NCBI RefSeq assembly: GCF_000315625.1
Contig: NW_005434610.1
Coordinates: 74,790 to 131,270, forward strand
Direction of reading: 5' to 3'
Length of the DNA stretch: 56,481 nucleotides
DNA from: Guillardia theta CCMP2712
Lineage: Eukaryota > Cryptophyceae > Pyrenomonadales > Geminigeraceae
The first letter of the stretch is position 1. Every line of letters begins with the position of its first letter. Of the stretch, positions 31,216 through 43,289 are shown one piece after another. A program made the translations under genes and the position numbers. The notes under the pieces are model-generated. The model made no database searches. It saw only the letters and a program-made list of their open reading frames with translations, and had not been told where the DNA came from.

Positions 31216-33181
31216 AAAAAGAGAGTACGTATTGTAGAAAATATTAAACACTGCTACGATGACATTCAAATGAGTGATACCATGATATAGATTTTACAAT
31301 TTCCTGATAGGCTATGGTGGTTTCACGATTGTCATCATTGCACAGGCTGAGTTAATCATCCTTAAACCTGGTCGCCGCCTTGCTGCCATTGCGATTTCCT
31401 GCAAACTCACCCACCCCCTCCTGAAAAGGTACCCCCAAGATATCGTACAAATACACCGGTACTAGACCCTTTTATTGGGAGTTCCACCCCCGTGGGCCGG
31501 GGGCAAGGTCCGATCCGGGTGCTGTGTAGCTCTCAGTGACCGTACGGGCACTCCTATCCCAGTCCGCCGTTTCCTCGGAGGGCCGGGGCCCGGAGGATCC
31601 TCCGATCCGAACAGTGATTCGCCGGGGCCCGGCCCGGGCCCAGTCCGCCTGCTGCCGACCGTCCCACGCTTCAAGAGACGAGTCCGCCTCTGTGGTCTAT
31701 GATACTGCAGTTGTACCGGGGGAACGGTCCCGTATGAGCCTTTGCCGGTGCGCCTATGAAACAGGGTCATAGGGCTAGTACGGCAAAGTAGTACGACAGT
31801 ACGGCTCTGGTCACTGGGCTGGGCCGGGCTGGGCTACCGTACTACGGTAGCTACCGTGCTTTCGATAAGGAGGTAGGGGTCATGAAAGTCAGGGTGGGAC
31901 CCCTACATAGCCGGGCCTATCAGGGGCTACCGGTAGGTATATCGGTGGTTTCTGTGTTGAACTTGGTCAGGGGGTACTCAGGTGATAGTACGGTCGACCT
32001 TGACGCTAAAGAAGATTGCGCCAGGGGGGGGTGGCCACCACAGAGTCAGCACCACTACCCCCTTTTTCATATCTTACCACCCTCAGTTTCTGAGGCACTA
32101 CAGATACTTTTGTGGGGACCACCCACCCTGCAACGGGAATGCAACTAATAAGCCACCAGCACCCACCCATAAGATTTAACTTTTCCACCAACTTGGCCTG
32201 GTCGAATCACCCCTATTGTTAACCATGACTACCCCCACCTCTGACCTGCACCTTTACCCCCACCCTGATTTCTGAGCTGGCAATCTCTACGAGTGGTCCT
32301 TTTCCACTACTACTCTTGTCGTACCCCTACCCCCTGATTCCCTATTACCACCCCCCTCGTCCTGCAGACTGCCACAAAACAATCACCCCCCCCAACCTTG
32401 TGCTCCACTTGTATGGCCACCACTCACTTCAATTCCACCCCTTCCTTTCTCCCACCCTACCCCCCCATGTCCCTCAATTTTCGTATCTCTCATCCTCTTT
32501 TGTCACCCTCTTTTATGTACCCACCCTCCGTCCCCACCACCACCACCCCTCCATTTTGAGTTTATCCTACCCACCTGCCGCTACTTTCAAACCATGCATG
32601 AAAGTTACCGTGGCGGCCCGATGGTCGCACACATGGTAGCGAGGGCATGGATGCAAGCATTCCCCTCCTCTGAGAACGCTTTACTGAATGACTACACATA
32701 CCTTTGTGCTGATCTTATCTTCATACCTTAGAGTACCAGTGCCTGATAGACTTGTACGCCTTCGTTTTTCAAGAACTCAGCGTGATCATGTGAATTGACA
32801 GCAAGGACTTTGACATGCGGGACAATACCTCATGATTGATCTCTGTCTGCTCGAATTTTTTCTTGCATGGTTGAAGATTTCTCACACGTAGCTTGATGTT
32901 CTCACGTCTTGTTAGGGGTGGACGTGTTATGTCGTTTTTGGTGCATTTTTCCCGGCTTGTTTGTTGTTTCCAGGTGCATATTTTCCCAATTTCCCTCAGT
33001 TTCATTCGTATCACAATTTACTTCCTCACTTCATCCATCAATTTTACATGTTTTCGGCTAGAATCCTTTCGCCCATTGCGATTGTGACTGGCTCTTTTGT
33101 AGCTGCCTTTTGATCTGGCTTGACGAAGACGACATGCGTTGAGCAGTATTTGGCTGCCTCTGAGTCTTTCTTGGCAGGTCG
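31216..33181. other. Long spacer: GC-rich palindromes then TACCCC-rich DNA
   Basis: Almost 2 kb without a credible gene. Positions 31565-31645 hold nested GC palindromes (ggggcccggcccgggccc). Positions 31990-32580 are dense in CCACCC, TACCCC and CTACC on the plus strand. Positions 32700-33170 are more AT-rich and probably hold the promoter of the next gene. Short open frames lack protein character. Confidence 0.5.
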
Positions 33182-35017
33182 ATGTCGGATACTGACAGCC
33201 TTGCAAGGAAAGGAAAAGCTTCATCTGAGGACAACATCATAGACCCGTTAGCTCCTAGCAAAGTTGAATTGAGCAGCAAAATGGAGTTGCCCGAAATGAA
33301 TCAGGATGAAAGCACACTCAATGGAATTGTACAACTGCAGGTGAACGACTCTGATGACGATGACAGCGAATCACAAACAAATTCGAGCAAAACACTGTCT
33401 CATACTATGAAAATAGAAGACAGCCTGAGTCTCAATATGACTGAGGCAAGAGACGCGGAATCAAAATTATCCATCCTCTCGGGAAGTGAGCAGTCGACGC
33501 CAAGCTCGCCTGCGCTTGCAAACGCGATATCATCTTTGAAGTCACCTTCGTTTGGAAACGAGCAGTCGACGCCAAGCTCGCCTGCGCTTGCAAACGCGAT
33601 ATCATCTTTGAAGTCACCTTCGTTTGGAAACGAGCAGTCGACGCCAAGCTCGCCTGCGCTTGCAAACGCGATATCATCTTTGAAGTCACCTTCGTTTGGA
33701 AACGAGCAGTCGACGCCAAGCTCGCCTGCGCTTGCAAACGCGATATCATCTGTGAAGTCACCTTCGTTTGGAAACGAGCAGTCGACGCCAAGCTCGCCTG
33801 CGCTTGCAAACGCGATATCATCTTTGAAGTCACCTTCGTTTGGAAACGAGCAGTCGACGCCAAGCTCGCCTGCGCTTGCAAACGCGATATCATCTTTGAA
33901 GTCACCTTCGTTTGGAAACGAGCAGTCGACGCCAAGCTCGCCTGCGCTTGCAAACGCGATATCATCTGTGAAGTCACCTTCGTTTGGAAACGAGCAGTCG
34001 ACGCCAGCAAAACCTGTTTTTACTTGGAGAAGGGCGGACGAATTTGCGCATGCTACTGTCGATATTCTGAGAAGAATCAATGCTGATCTTTGCAAAAATA
34101 AGGATCTAAGGAAGATTCAAGAATTGTATCAGACAGAGATTCATCGAAATCCGCGGAATGTCGAGATATTGAGAGCCTACTCATGCTTTCTCGCTGGGAT
34201 TGGAGAACGGAATTCTGCTGAAAAATATTTGCAGGAGGCTCTCCAGATCAATCCACGCTCACTAGAATCCTCAATCTCTTACGCAGAATTGTTGTTGGCA
34301 GGAATTGATTATAAGCGACGCTTTCATGAGTTACAGAAGGCTGAAATGCTCCTCCTGAGAATACAAGACATCTTTCCGGACAACCGAAGAATACAACTGC
34401 TCTTAGACAGAATTACTTCCACAATATCGAAGCATGACATGAGCATGTTTGTCTCTAGCTCTGGATTTCTCAATATTCAGGTATAGCTTCTGTTTTCTTT
34501 GATAAGCCACATTTATAAGAATTTATTCAGGGGAAAAAAGACAGGCAAGAATCGATGCCAAGTTTCACTCCGCAGCGCAGAAGAGCACAGATTTCTACAT
34601 GTTTCAACATGCTGAAGGAAGCCGTATCAACCTTTGAAGAGGAACTTTCAAACATCAAGCATGAAGAAAAAGACAAGTCCATTAACCCGGAGAAAGCGGA
34701 AGAATTAAAGCAGAAGGCTGAAGAACGCCTGAACAGGGTGAAGCTTGAATGCCTGGTATCAGGAATGCTTCAGGTGTTTTTGATGTGTCTCACGGAATCT
34801 GGACAGAGGGAAGACATGATAAACAAAGACTCAAACTCCAAACCGTTCTCCTTTGAGGTAACCTATCTCCATTGCAATGAAATGGATTTAACGCAAGAAT
34901 ATTTAGCATGACAATGATTCGAGCAAAGGCAAATCAGAAAGAGACACGCGGAAGGATGAAGACGATGAGGTGAAACTTGTGCGATGTATAATGATGTCTT
35001 TCCGATTGACATTTTAA
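33182..35017 (+). CDS. TPR-containing protein with seven 24-residue Ser-Pro repeats
   Basis: Three exons keep phase 0: 33182-34480, 34531-34857 and 34907-35017 (TAA), giving 578 residues. The first 100 residues are acidic and Ser-rich. Residues 103-270 are seven near-identical 24-residue units (72 bp each, 33488-33991) of the form EQSTPSSPALANAISSLKSP plus SFGN, each with three Ser/Thr-Pro sites that could be phosphorylated by proline-directed kinases. The following part has tetratricopeptide-like helices (YSCFLAGIGERNSAEKYLQEALQINP), and the C-terminal exons encode a coiled coil rich in Lys/Glu. ATG 33182 follows a possible acceptor (ttggcag), so an upstream non-coding or short coding exon may exist. 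Function unknown; TPRs usually bind protein partners. Confidence 0.8.
33488..33991 (+). repeat. Seven 72-bp coding tandem repeats
   Basis: Units start with gagcagtcgacgcc every 72 bp, with an eighth partial unit at 33992. They differ almost only at one codon (ttg or gtg, Leu or Val), in the order L-L-L-V-L-L-V. The repeats stay in frame with the TPR protein. Confidence 0.97.
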
Positions 35018-35250
35018 AATTAGGATGTATTGTCAAGAGGAAAGAAGAAGAATGACAAATCTATGTTTTTCTGCATCCCGATCTCACTTTGAATGTATGT
35101 CTGTATCTAAACACTCTTGAACACGTCGGCGGAAGGTAGGTGGAGCTGAAATTATACATTGTACTGTTGGATGTTGTTAGTTTCGAATCTGAACGAGAGG
35201 TTCGGATCCGTTTGATGTAACCTGAGGAGCATGTCACAATCACAAGTAAA

Positions 35251-36146
35251 TTAAATCTCTCTTTGCCGTACAAAGTTCCCGGGGATGTAACCCTGGTACT
35301 TCATCCCAGGTCGACTGGCCAGGCACCAGCCATCCGGACGGATGAAGATGACGTCAAACTTCTCTCCCTGCGCAGCCAGTGAGAGCTCGGCAATCAGCCT
35401 CGGTCTGCTCACCTTGTGGATATGAAGCTCCATTCTGTGGTCGGGGGGGAACGGAAGCGAATCGGAGGCCTCGTAGTCATAGAGGCCAGTGACCTCTAGC
35501 GGGGGGCTGAAGTACTCTGATGCCAAAGGAGGGGGTGAGTTGCTGCTGCCATGAGCGGGCTGGACTTACCCAACGCGTGCTTAACAGTAGCATTCGCACT
35601 GTCCTGCTCCTGCAGCTGCTGAGGAAACAAAATCACTCCCCGAGCTCGCTATCGAGTTGCTGTCATGCACACCTTCCCTTCCACACTTCGCAGGGCTCCT
35701 GCGCAGTAGATGTGATTCGATTCAATCGCTATGTCCAGCGCTGTCTTGCCCTCGTTGTTCTTGAGCAGCACAGCTCCTCGCTGCTCCCCCGTCAGAGCTC
35801 ACACACGTGCCGGCACTTCGACTACCTGCAGCAAGATCTTGCAATTGTTGATCTTCCCCTTTCGAGCTGCAAGATGGAGTGCCGTATCTCCCTCCTCGTT
35901 CTGCATGTTCACATTGACCGCGTCCTTTCTTGCGTCCAGAAACGACTGCAGGGCCTGAGGTTGGCCGTGCTCGGATAATGTCAGCAGGTTATCCAGCAGG
36001 ACTCCCTGATTGATCGAAGACACGCTCGGTCTTGTGGTAGGGAAGCGGTAGCCTGTTTTGCTCTTCCCCTGCTCTTTGTTGCTCGATAAGTTTGAGCAGC
36101 AATCGCACTTCAATCCCTTGTCGATGCTCGAAATTTCTGCTCCCAT
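35251..36146 (-). CDS. Ankyrin-repeat plus SH3-like protein, likely N-myristoylated
   Basis: Four minus-strand exons keep phase: 36146-35826, 35780-35673, 35618-35570 and 35516-35251 (TAA), giving about 247 residues. The start MGAEISS fits the N-myristoylation pattern (Gly2, Ser6), so membrane anchoring is likely. Ankyrin repeats cover about residues 70-140 (GDTALHLAARKGKINNCKILLQ, then a repeat with GKTALDIAIESN). The last exon is SH3-like, with GLYDYEASD, a central Trp and GYIPGNFV. SH3 domains bind proline-rich peptides, so the protein could tether partners at a membrane. The domain pairing resembles osteoclast-stimulating-factor proteins but in the opposite order; orthology is not implied. 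Introns are 45-54 bp. Confidence 0.8.
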
Positions 36147-36589
36147 GGTCCTTGAACCGTGACACGGAGTCCGAACGTCCCGTGAACCCTGTATGCGCCA
36201 AACTTGATCTTCCAGCTCCTCTTACCTTGTTCGGCTTACCTCCCTGCTCCTCTTCCTCTCCTCGTCTCCTCCTCCCCTCCTGCTCAGTCTCTGTACTTCA
36301 TGCCGCACTACTGGCTGATAACAGCGGACCGATGGAACGTCACATTTCACTGTTCAAACATTTTCACGTTGCTTTTTCAAATATGTATTTTTTAATTTAA
36401 AATATTAGTGTTTAATTTGGGTCTTAGTGCGCCAGTCGCCAGTAAGTCAAACTTCGGATATAAAGCTTCAAACTTTGGATATAAGTTTGAAGTTTGTACC
36501 AAAAGCCTGGTGATGTGAAAGTTGGAAAGTTTCGTCTGTTGGCGGGAGTCGAATCGCAATGGCTTCGTAAATTGCATAGTGGGATAGAA

Positions 36590-36590
<1 letters not shown>

Positions 36591-36627
<37 letters not shown>

Positions 36628-36640
36628 AGGGAGCAGGATC
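36591..36640. repeat. GAGCAG hexamer repeat in 5' leader
   Basis: A perfect caggag/gagcag hexamer array ends a few bases before the start codon of the dynein gene. It probably lies in the 5' untranslated region. Confidence 0.85.
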
Positions 36641-36647
36641 AGGAGAC

Positions 36648-38353
36648 ATGGAGGCATCAAACCAAGATTACGAAGATGAGCAAGCACCCAATGAAAGCAG
36701 GTCTGCAGAGACGAGCAAAAAAGAGACCAACGATGCACCCAAAGTCGAGAAGAAGGTGAGTAGTAAAAGCTTGACCAAAGCACCTCCGACTGCCAAGTCC
36801 CAAGGCTCCACCCAAGATAATGCTGGTGGTAACGAGGAGCAGAAGGATTTAATGAAGATGATAGTACAGATGAATAGAAAGCAAGCCTCACAACAGTCTG
36901 AGGGCCATGCTATCTTGGTCGGGACAAAATCTTCCGGGAAATCGACTTTGATCCAACGATGCAAGAGCTCTGACAAAGACGACGAACTACAACCAACAAT
37001 TGCCCTTGACTACTCGTTTGCTCGAACCGTCGACAAGGGCAAGACAGGAAACAAGGATGTGGCACATTTCTGGGAGGTTGGAGGAGGGACATCTCTGCCT
37101 GATCTGTTGGATGTGCCATTGAATGAGAATAATCTCAAGAATGTTGCGTTCGTTATAGTCGCAGATCTCTCCAAACCGAGCGAGGTTATCGCAGTGGTGC
37201 AATTCTGGTTGAGGAAGCTTGAGAGGAGGATACAGACTTTAGAGCAGATATGCAAGAAGGACCCGAAACAAGCGAAACTCATCGAGATGCTCAAGGACAG
37301 GTCGATCAGGCGATTCGGCGATGGGGGGGAGAAGCACAAGGACATGCAGGGACCCTTGAGCAACTTGTTCAAGATTCATCCCGTCAACATTGTGATCGTA
37401 GCGAGCAAATATGATGAGTTTGCACACAAAGATCCGGAGCTGAAGAAGGTCATGAGCCGGACTCTTCGTTTCCTGGCTCATACAAACGGGTCATCGTTGC
37501 TGTACACGTCGCAGAATGAAAAACAGCTCATCTCGAATTTCCGCCAGATCCTGAGTCAATATCTCCTCAAGGGCCAGGTTTGTCGACGATGTCCACCAAG
37601 ACATCTGCTTTGATGCATGTGTTGCAGCAAGTGAGGAAGGAGCAGAGGGTTGTAGATCATCTCAAGCCTCTCCTGGTTCTCTTGTTGTCTCTGCACTTCC
37701 CTGCCAACTGTTTCACCTGCAGGTTCCAGCGGGTAGCGACTTGTTGGAGGATATCGGAGCACCTCCGGTGAGAAATGAGACGCAGTGGGTTGTGTTCCTT
37801 CCTCACTAGTGCCGGTAGGTGGACGTGTCGTCTCTAGATCGCTCCAAGCTGTCGGACCCGCTCCATCTTTGGTTTCGCAAAGTTTTGAGAGTGATAGTGC
37901 CTGAAAGTTTGAACCTAGGCTGCACTACTTCGAGAGTTGTTTTGGGGAGATCCCATCGCTGCATGCTGGTGAGAGCGGGTGCGGATTTCCTAGCTGCCTT
38001 CTGATCTACGTGACAGACGAAGGTCCCGCTTTCATCTTGGATCCTAAGGGGCAGGTACGCGCAACACGCGGAGGGGTTCGAGTAAGACACCTGAGCTTCC
38101 GACGCAGTACAAGGAGGCTTCGATCGACAAGGCGCTTGCTTACAAGGAGGAAGATCTCAAGATGTATAAGGAGATGCAGGAGAGGGTGCGTGGATGACAT
38201 TGAATGTCTCGCAAGGACTTCACAGGTTGTGATGGTGTTTGATAGGAGAAAGAGGAGCAGGCCAAGGAAGCCAAGCCTCCACCGACTCGTAAGGTGTCCA
38301 AAGCACCTTCAATAAGGTCGAAACCAAAGTCAAACGCGCCCAGTCAAGAATAA
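36648..38353 (+). CDS. DYNC2LI1: Cytoplasmic dynein-2 light intermediate chain (D2LIC)
   Basis: Subunit of the dynein-2 motor that drives retrograde intraflagellar transport in cilia. The proposed exons are 36648-37577, 37723-37767, 37819-37881, 38108-38185 and 38246-38353 (TAA), all phase 0, giving 407 residues. After a low-complexity acidic N-terminus come a P-loop GTKSSGKST (about residue 92), LDYSFART, HFWEVGGGTSLPDLL, DLSKPSE and IVIVASKYDEFAHKDPE, which follow the human and algal D2LIC pattern closely. The tail is a charged helix (YKEASIDKALAYKEEDLK) ending in a basic segment. A possible extra mini-exon at 38017-38054 breaks the frame, so I left it out. The gene predicts that the organism builds a motile or sensory cilium. 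Confidence 0.88.
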
Positions 38354-39902
38354 GTAGCATGCTGCTGCCCGCTTGCAGCAAACGTTCTTTCTAGACGTAA
38401 ACTCCAACGAACCACTTGGCTTCACACTTCAAAGTTGCTCTACAGACTAGATAGGCACAGGATGTCGCGCTGGTTTTTATATCATAGAATCGCAGCAGCT
38501 CACTTCGAGAACACAACCATCAAACTTAAAGGCCGAGCTTGGTGCGGCGCCAATTCCTTCGCTTTGAGTTATACCTGCAATGCTGGTCATGCCAAGACCT
38601 CAGGCCTCACATCGCGCTTGTCACCTGATCTTATTGTCCGTCCTTAGACGAATCCATTGAGGGATCTGCCTGTTCTGACGCGCTTTCTTTGCAAGAATTT
38701 TCTTGATCTTGAAGGACTTGTGAGCAGGCTGTTTGAATAATGTCAGATAACGATCAAGGTGCTGAAACATGTGCGAGACTGTGATGAAGCCTGCATTATG
38801 ACTGTAATCCCTCCGATGAATGTTTCGAATGAATGGAGTACGAGCAGGAGCAGGAGCATGCTACGAGAAACACGTACAAAATCGCCCCCGATTCCCCCTC
38901 CTCCCGTTCAGATAACTCCCCCTTTCATAAGATCCAACGGACGGTGCAGTGCACGATACATCAACTTAGACATCAATTCGAATAAAGTAACTATTGAGAA
39001 GCTCAACATCAACTCTGTCCCGTTCACATTAGAGCGCAACAAATCATGCGAAATGATGTGAAGATGTAAAGATAAGTCGACACCGGGCAAGACAGCTTTG
39101 CGAACGCTCTGTACATCAATTTTGGACAAGAGGGTTGGGTGACAGTCAACATATTCGGCACGAAGTAATGATATAACAAGGAAAGGAACAGAATCAAACA
39201 AAGTTACACAATCAGACGAACAGCATGCCACCCAATCCACATCACCAAGAGAAAATGCGCATGGCACGGCAAGCCCAGAACAGAGGCGATGGGGATGGAG
39301 AGTGAGGACAAGGAAGGAAGGTAGACTCGTGGAGATGGAGAGATTTATCGTGATTGTGGGTACAAGAGTAGGGGAGCATGCTGTCAGGCTGCTGCATCGC
39401 CGCCGAATCCTCCAACTTGCGCACTCACCATAGCGACAGGCTTCACGAGAGCACGAGGAGGAGGAAAAAAAGACTTTACAAACATTTAGGATAGTTTAAA
39501 TTATTTTAAATGTGTAGGGTACACTATATTTCATTTATAAAAGTTTACAAATTGTTATAGTAATTTAAATTTCAAATTATATTATACATAATGATTAATA
39601 TATATTTAAGTTTCAAAAATTCAGGTACAATGTGGCTGAAATCTCCATCAAGACCTCAAATCTAAAACTGTGTTTTAAGAGCCTTGCAAGCGCCCAGGTG
39701 AGATGCGATGCGATAGCCCCTGCCGCTGACCGCCATCGCCTCCTCCTCCATGCTCCTCCATGCTCTGAATCCCTCCATGCTCCTCCATGCTCTGAATCCC
39801 TCCATGCTCCTCCATGCTCTCAGACCCTCCATACCCCGCCATGCTCTGAGGTCCTCACCAGCTTCCAGGATAGCCACTCCCCTCACCGCCTGCTGGAAGA
39901 GG
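38354..39902. other. Spacer with AT-rich island and 27-bp repeats
   Basis: No convincing gene. Positions 39475-39625 form an AT-rich island (more than 80% A+T by eye) in otherwise balanced DNA. Positions 39748-39840 hold three to four copies of a 27-bp unit (ctcctccatgctctgaatccctccatg) just before the ankyrin gene, open in that gene's frame. Short frames at 38435 and 38759 lack support. Confidence 0.45.
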
Positions 39903-40385
39903 ATGGCAAGCACGCATTACTCGGTCCATCGTGCTGCTCTCGAGGACAACCTGGAGTTGGTCAGCCAGGCGCCTCACTGCGATCTGCTGAGCATGGAGGA
40001 GAACACTGGCAACAGCACTCTCATCTCTGCAGCAGAGGGTGGAAGCGAGCGCTGCACCACCTTCCTCCTCAACCTCCAACCCCCCAAGATCGATGTCGAT
40101 GCGGCCGGCATGATGGGTAACACTGCTCTTCACCGAGCTTGTAGGCGCGGGCATTCCAACATTGTTAGAATGTTGATTGAGGCAGGGGCAGATGTGAACA
40201 AACCCAACTCAAAGCAACAGTTCCCCCTCCACGTCGCAGCATTCTACCGCCACAGGGGATGCGTGGAGAACCTTCTCAAGAGTGACAAGATCGACACGGG
40301 GGTGCTGGACAGGAAGGGAAGAACCCCGGCGGAGGACACCAAAGACCCCGACATTGCAGAGCTGATTCGCCGCTGCAAGGCTTGA
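39903..40385 (+). CDS. Small ankyrin-repeat protein
   Basis: A protein of 160 residues from ATG 39903 that is almost all ankyrin repeats. The visible units are HRAALEDNLELV, STLISAAEGGSERCTTFLL, the best one GNTALHRACRRGHSNIVRML with EAGADVN, and FPLHVAAFYRHRGCVENLL. A short tail ends GRTPAEDTKDPDIAELIRR. Ankyrin stacks bind other proteins; no catalytic domain is attached. The frame stays open upstream through a 27-bp minisatellite, so a longer N-terminus or an upstream exon is possible. I prefer this ATG because the repeat fold starts right after it. Confidence 0.75.
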   Translation: MASTHYSVHRAALEDNLELVSQAPHCDLLSMEENTGNSTLISAAEGGSERCTTFLLNLQPPKIDVDAAGMMGNTALHRACRRGHSNIVRMLIEAGADVNKPNSKQQFPLHVAAFYRHRGCVENLLKSDKIDTGVLDRKGRTPAEDTKDPDIAELIRRCKA

Positions 40386-41653
40386 TGCGCTCAATGCCGG
40401 ACTGATGTGCTGTTTTCCTCCTCCTCATGCACTTTCGATGATACCGGGAGTGGAAATAAAAATCACCGTGTGAGTTGTGGATCATAGCAGGACTCGTCAC
40501 TTATTACATGTCCGACGGACTGGCCGACGGCGGCTCAGCTCGCAACGAGTCACAGCCGCTGTGGGAGGCTGTCACGCGCCCTGATGATGGACTCCGAATG
40601 ATCGGACTCGGAATTCGACCGTCGGACGGTCCGGGGCCCGGCCCCCGGGCCGGGACGGGCCGGGCCGCGATCCAAGGCGGGTTGCACCACACTTCATCAG
40701 TAGCCTGTGTATGCATATGAATCTGACTCTGCCCGAACCGGCGGGCCCGGTGGGTGTAATGCCAATCTTCTAGCTCACAGGAAGCTCCGCAAGCTCCGTA
40801 TGATTACCGAGCCATTCGGAAAGCTGTCTGTCAGGAGCTTGGGTCGACAAAGGAGCTGCGGCTAGTACTGAAGTGACCGAGCAGTTCGACGAATCGAACG
40901 GTGGACAGCTGAAATGGACAACTTGGCAAGTTAAGTTATGTTCGCAAACTTGAAACTGCGAGTCAAGTGCACCTCTAGACCTGATGAACTGGAGAGGCTG
41001 TGAACTTAAATTGAAGCCCGGCCTCCGTTTAGTAGTTACTGAGTCACGTAGTAGTGGGAGAAAATACTCGGTGGCAGCGAACTTCGGAAGGTGACCGCAG
41101 GGGTGGGTACTAAATGATATATTTAGAGGGGTGGGGTCCATGCCCGAAGAATTTTATGTCACTTCTATAGTAAATGGAAAAACTGACAATAAAGAACTCA
41201 AATATTCTGTTTTGGTCTACAAAGCTAATTATTAGTTAATTAACTATATAACTTTGAGTGTATATATATAATCCACTTTTATTCAGTGCCGGAAGGACGC
41301 AAACACAAGATGGGGGGTAGATACGAGAAAGGTAGGGGTCCAAAGTCAAAAGGGTTATAGTAAGTAGGGGTATATCATCACATTCCCTCAGGAAAAATAG
41401 AGGTAGGGGTACAACTTCTGGTCTACCCCTACCCACTTCTTTTGAAGCATCCCCTGTTCTACCCCTGCTTCGACTGATCCACCCCCCATGTTCATGGACC
41501 CTGGTACTCTCTGCCACTACCCACTAATGTCTCACCCTCACCCCCAAATTTACCTTTGAACACCCCACAATACAGATGCAAATCAACCTGAAACATAGAT
41601 CCCACCCCTCCTTGATGAGTACCTACCCGTCGGTTTTACTAAGCCATCTCACA
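40386..41653. other. Spacer: GC palindrome, AT-rich patch, TACCCC/GGGGTA motifs
   Basis: No gene is visible. 40618-40680 is a GC-rich palindromic patch (ggggcccggcccccgggcc) similar in style to those near 6.45 and 31.6 kb. 41155-41270 is AT-rich. 41300-41630 carries GGGGTA and TACCCC motifs in both orientations. The promoter of NFU1 should lie at the right end. Confidence 0.45.
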
Positions 41654-42970
41654 ATGCTGGGAGCCAGAATTCTTCGACAAGCGAGAAATGGTAAGGGGAG
41701 ATGAGAGAGCGAAGGTGGCGGGGAAGAGAAGAGGACGAAAGTGAAGGTGAGAGGAGCAGCAGGGAGAAGCAGCAGAGAGGAGCAGAGAATAGGGAGGAAA
41801 GAGCTTGCAGGGAGAGCAAGGTAGCAGCACCCAGAGGACCGAAATGCGAGGAAATGTGCGACAAACGAATTTGATGGAAGGCGACCGAGAGGCTAGAGGA
41901 TGGAAGGGGAGAAGTAGCAAGACAGAGATGATATCAGAGGGGGGAGCAGCAGCTCACAGCCTGACATGATCTCTACACCAGCACTTCCACGTACAGTGAC
42001 AGGATGGCGCTCCCTTTTCATCGATGTGAACTCTACCCCGAACATCAACAGGTAACCTCTTCCTCTTCCTCTTCCTCTTCCTCCCACACAGCGATTCTCT
42101 GATGATACTCTGTTCTAACCCTGTTTGACAGTCTCAAGTTTCACCCTGGCAAGACCGTGCTGCCGACTGGCACCATGGACTTTCCCAACATGAAAGCTGC
42201 TCAGAAGTCGCCGCTAGCCAAGGCCCTGTTCCGCATCGATGGCGTCTCCAGCGTGTTCTTCGGGCCAGACTTCATCACTGTGACCAAGAACAAGGACCAG
42301 CACTCGTGGGCGGAGATGAAGCCCGAGGTGTTTGATGCGATCCTGGACTTCTACGCTTCCGGGCAGTCGATCATTACCGCAGAGGAGGATATGCCCCAGG
42401 ACACTAAGGTGAACGAGGACGACTCTGAGGTGCGTGCTGCTGCGAGAGCCCGTCCTCCCGTGCTGATCCATGACGCACAGATAGTTGCGATGATCAAGGA
42501 GCTCCTGGACACCAGGATACGCCCGGCGGTGCAGGACGACGGGGGAGACATCAGCTTCATCGGGTTTGACGAGGAGACGGGAAGAGTCACAGTGCGGCTA
42601 CAGGGAGCCTGCTCGACGTGCAGCAGCTCCAAGGTCGTTCCCTCCTCCTCCTCCCTCGTCTCCCTCCTCCTCCCCTGCTGGCTCGTCTCTCGCCTCCTCT
42701 GCCCTGCTGGCTGGTCTCTCGCCTCCTCTGCCCTGCTGGCTCGGCTCACTCCTCCTCCCTCCTGATGGCTTGTCTCGCTGTTGACGCCCAACGTGCATGC
42801 AGGTCACGCTCAAGTCCGGAGTTGAGAACATGTTGATGCACTATGTGCCGGAGGTGACGGAAGTGGTGGCGGTCGAGGACGAGGAGGATCCCAACGACCC
42901 AGTCGTGAAGAAGCAGCGCGAGTTCGTTGCCGAGATGACGGGTGAGACGTACAAGACGCCTGCGTGTTGA
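41654..42970 (+). CDS. NFU1: NFU1 iron-sulfur cluster scaffold, mitochondrial
   Basis: NFU1 receives and hands on [4Fe-4S] clusters to late mitochondrial targets such as lipoyl synthase and complex II. Four exons join in phase: 41654-41690, 41982-42051, 42132-42633 and 42803-42970 (TGA), for 258 residues. The first exon, [12 protein letters not shown], is an Arg-rich presequence. The NfuN domain follows ([41 protein letters not shown]). The NifU-like C-terminal domain has [19 protein letters not shown] and the cluster-binding CSTC, then [13 protein letters not shown]. The C-terminal tail beyond the domain is acidic. Exon 1 is only 37 bp and precedes a 291-bp intron. The last intron contains a small TCC/CTGCTGG minisatellite. 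Confidence 0.95.
42645..42765. repeat. Minisatellite in last NFU1 intron
   Basis: Imperfect units of about 27-30 bp (ctgctggctcgtctctcgcctcctctgcc) repeat three to four times inside the intron 42634-42802. Confidence 0.8.
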
Positions 42971-43289
42971 AGTGTTGTGAAGAGGCTGCATGGTATAATG
43001 TGTAACATTACAAGGAAGAAGAAGAGGTCTAGGAGGCGTTTTCTTGATGCTTCAGCTGCTCTCGCGCCCCTTCATCGCTCTTCTAAACCCTCTCATCTCT
43101 GATCGTGACGATGAGCAGGAGACGCCAAGGAGAAGAGGCCGTCTGCGAGTGAAGTCCTTGAGAACGCTGGCATCTGAGGTCGAGAGCTGTCTTGGCTCAG
43201 CTTCGCCACAAGACTGTGAGGGTTTGAGGTGTCTAGGACGAGCTGGAAGGGAGGCAGAGGAGGGGAGGAGGGAGGCTATGGTGACGTTG

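Noticed and set aside
33488-33991. CRISPR-like array
   Set aside because: The units are contiguous with no spacers, are in frame and lie in a eukaryotic gene.
33400-34095. Minus-strand frames with seven repeats (VDCSFPNEGDF and MISRLQAQASLAS patterns) opposite the TPR gene
   Set aside because: The 72-bp unit is a multiple of three with few stops, so all frames repeat. Only the plus frame joins TPR sequence and phase-consistent exons.
38435-39267. Short frames between the dynein and ankyrin genes
   Set aside because: Fewer than 120 residues each, no splice support and no recognisable motif; left as spacer.
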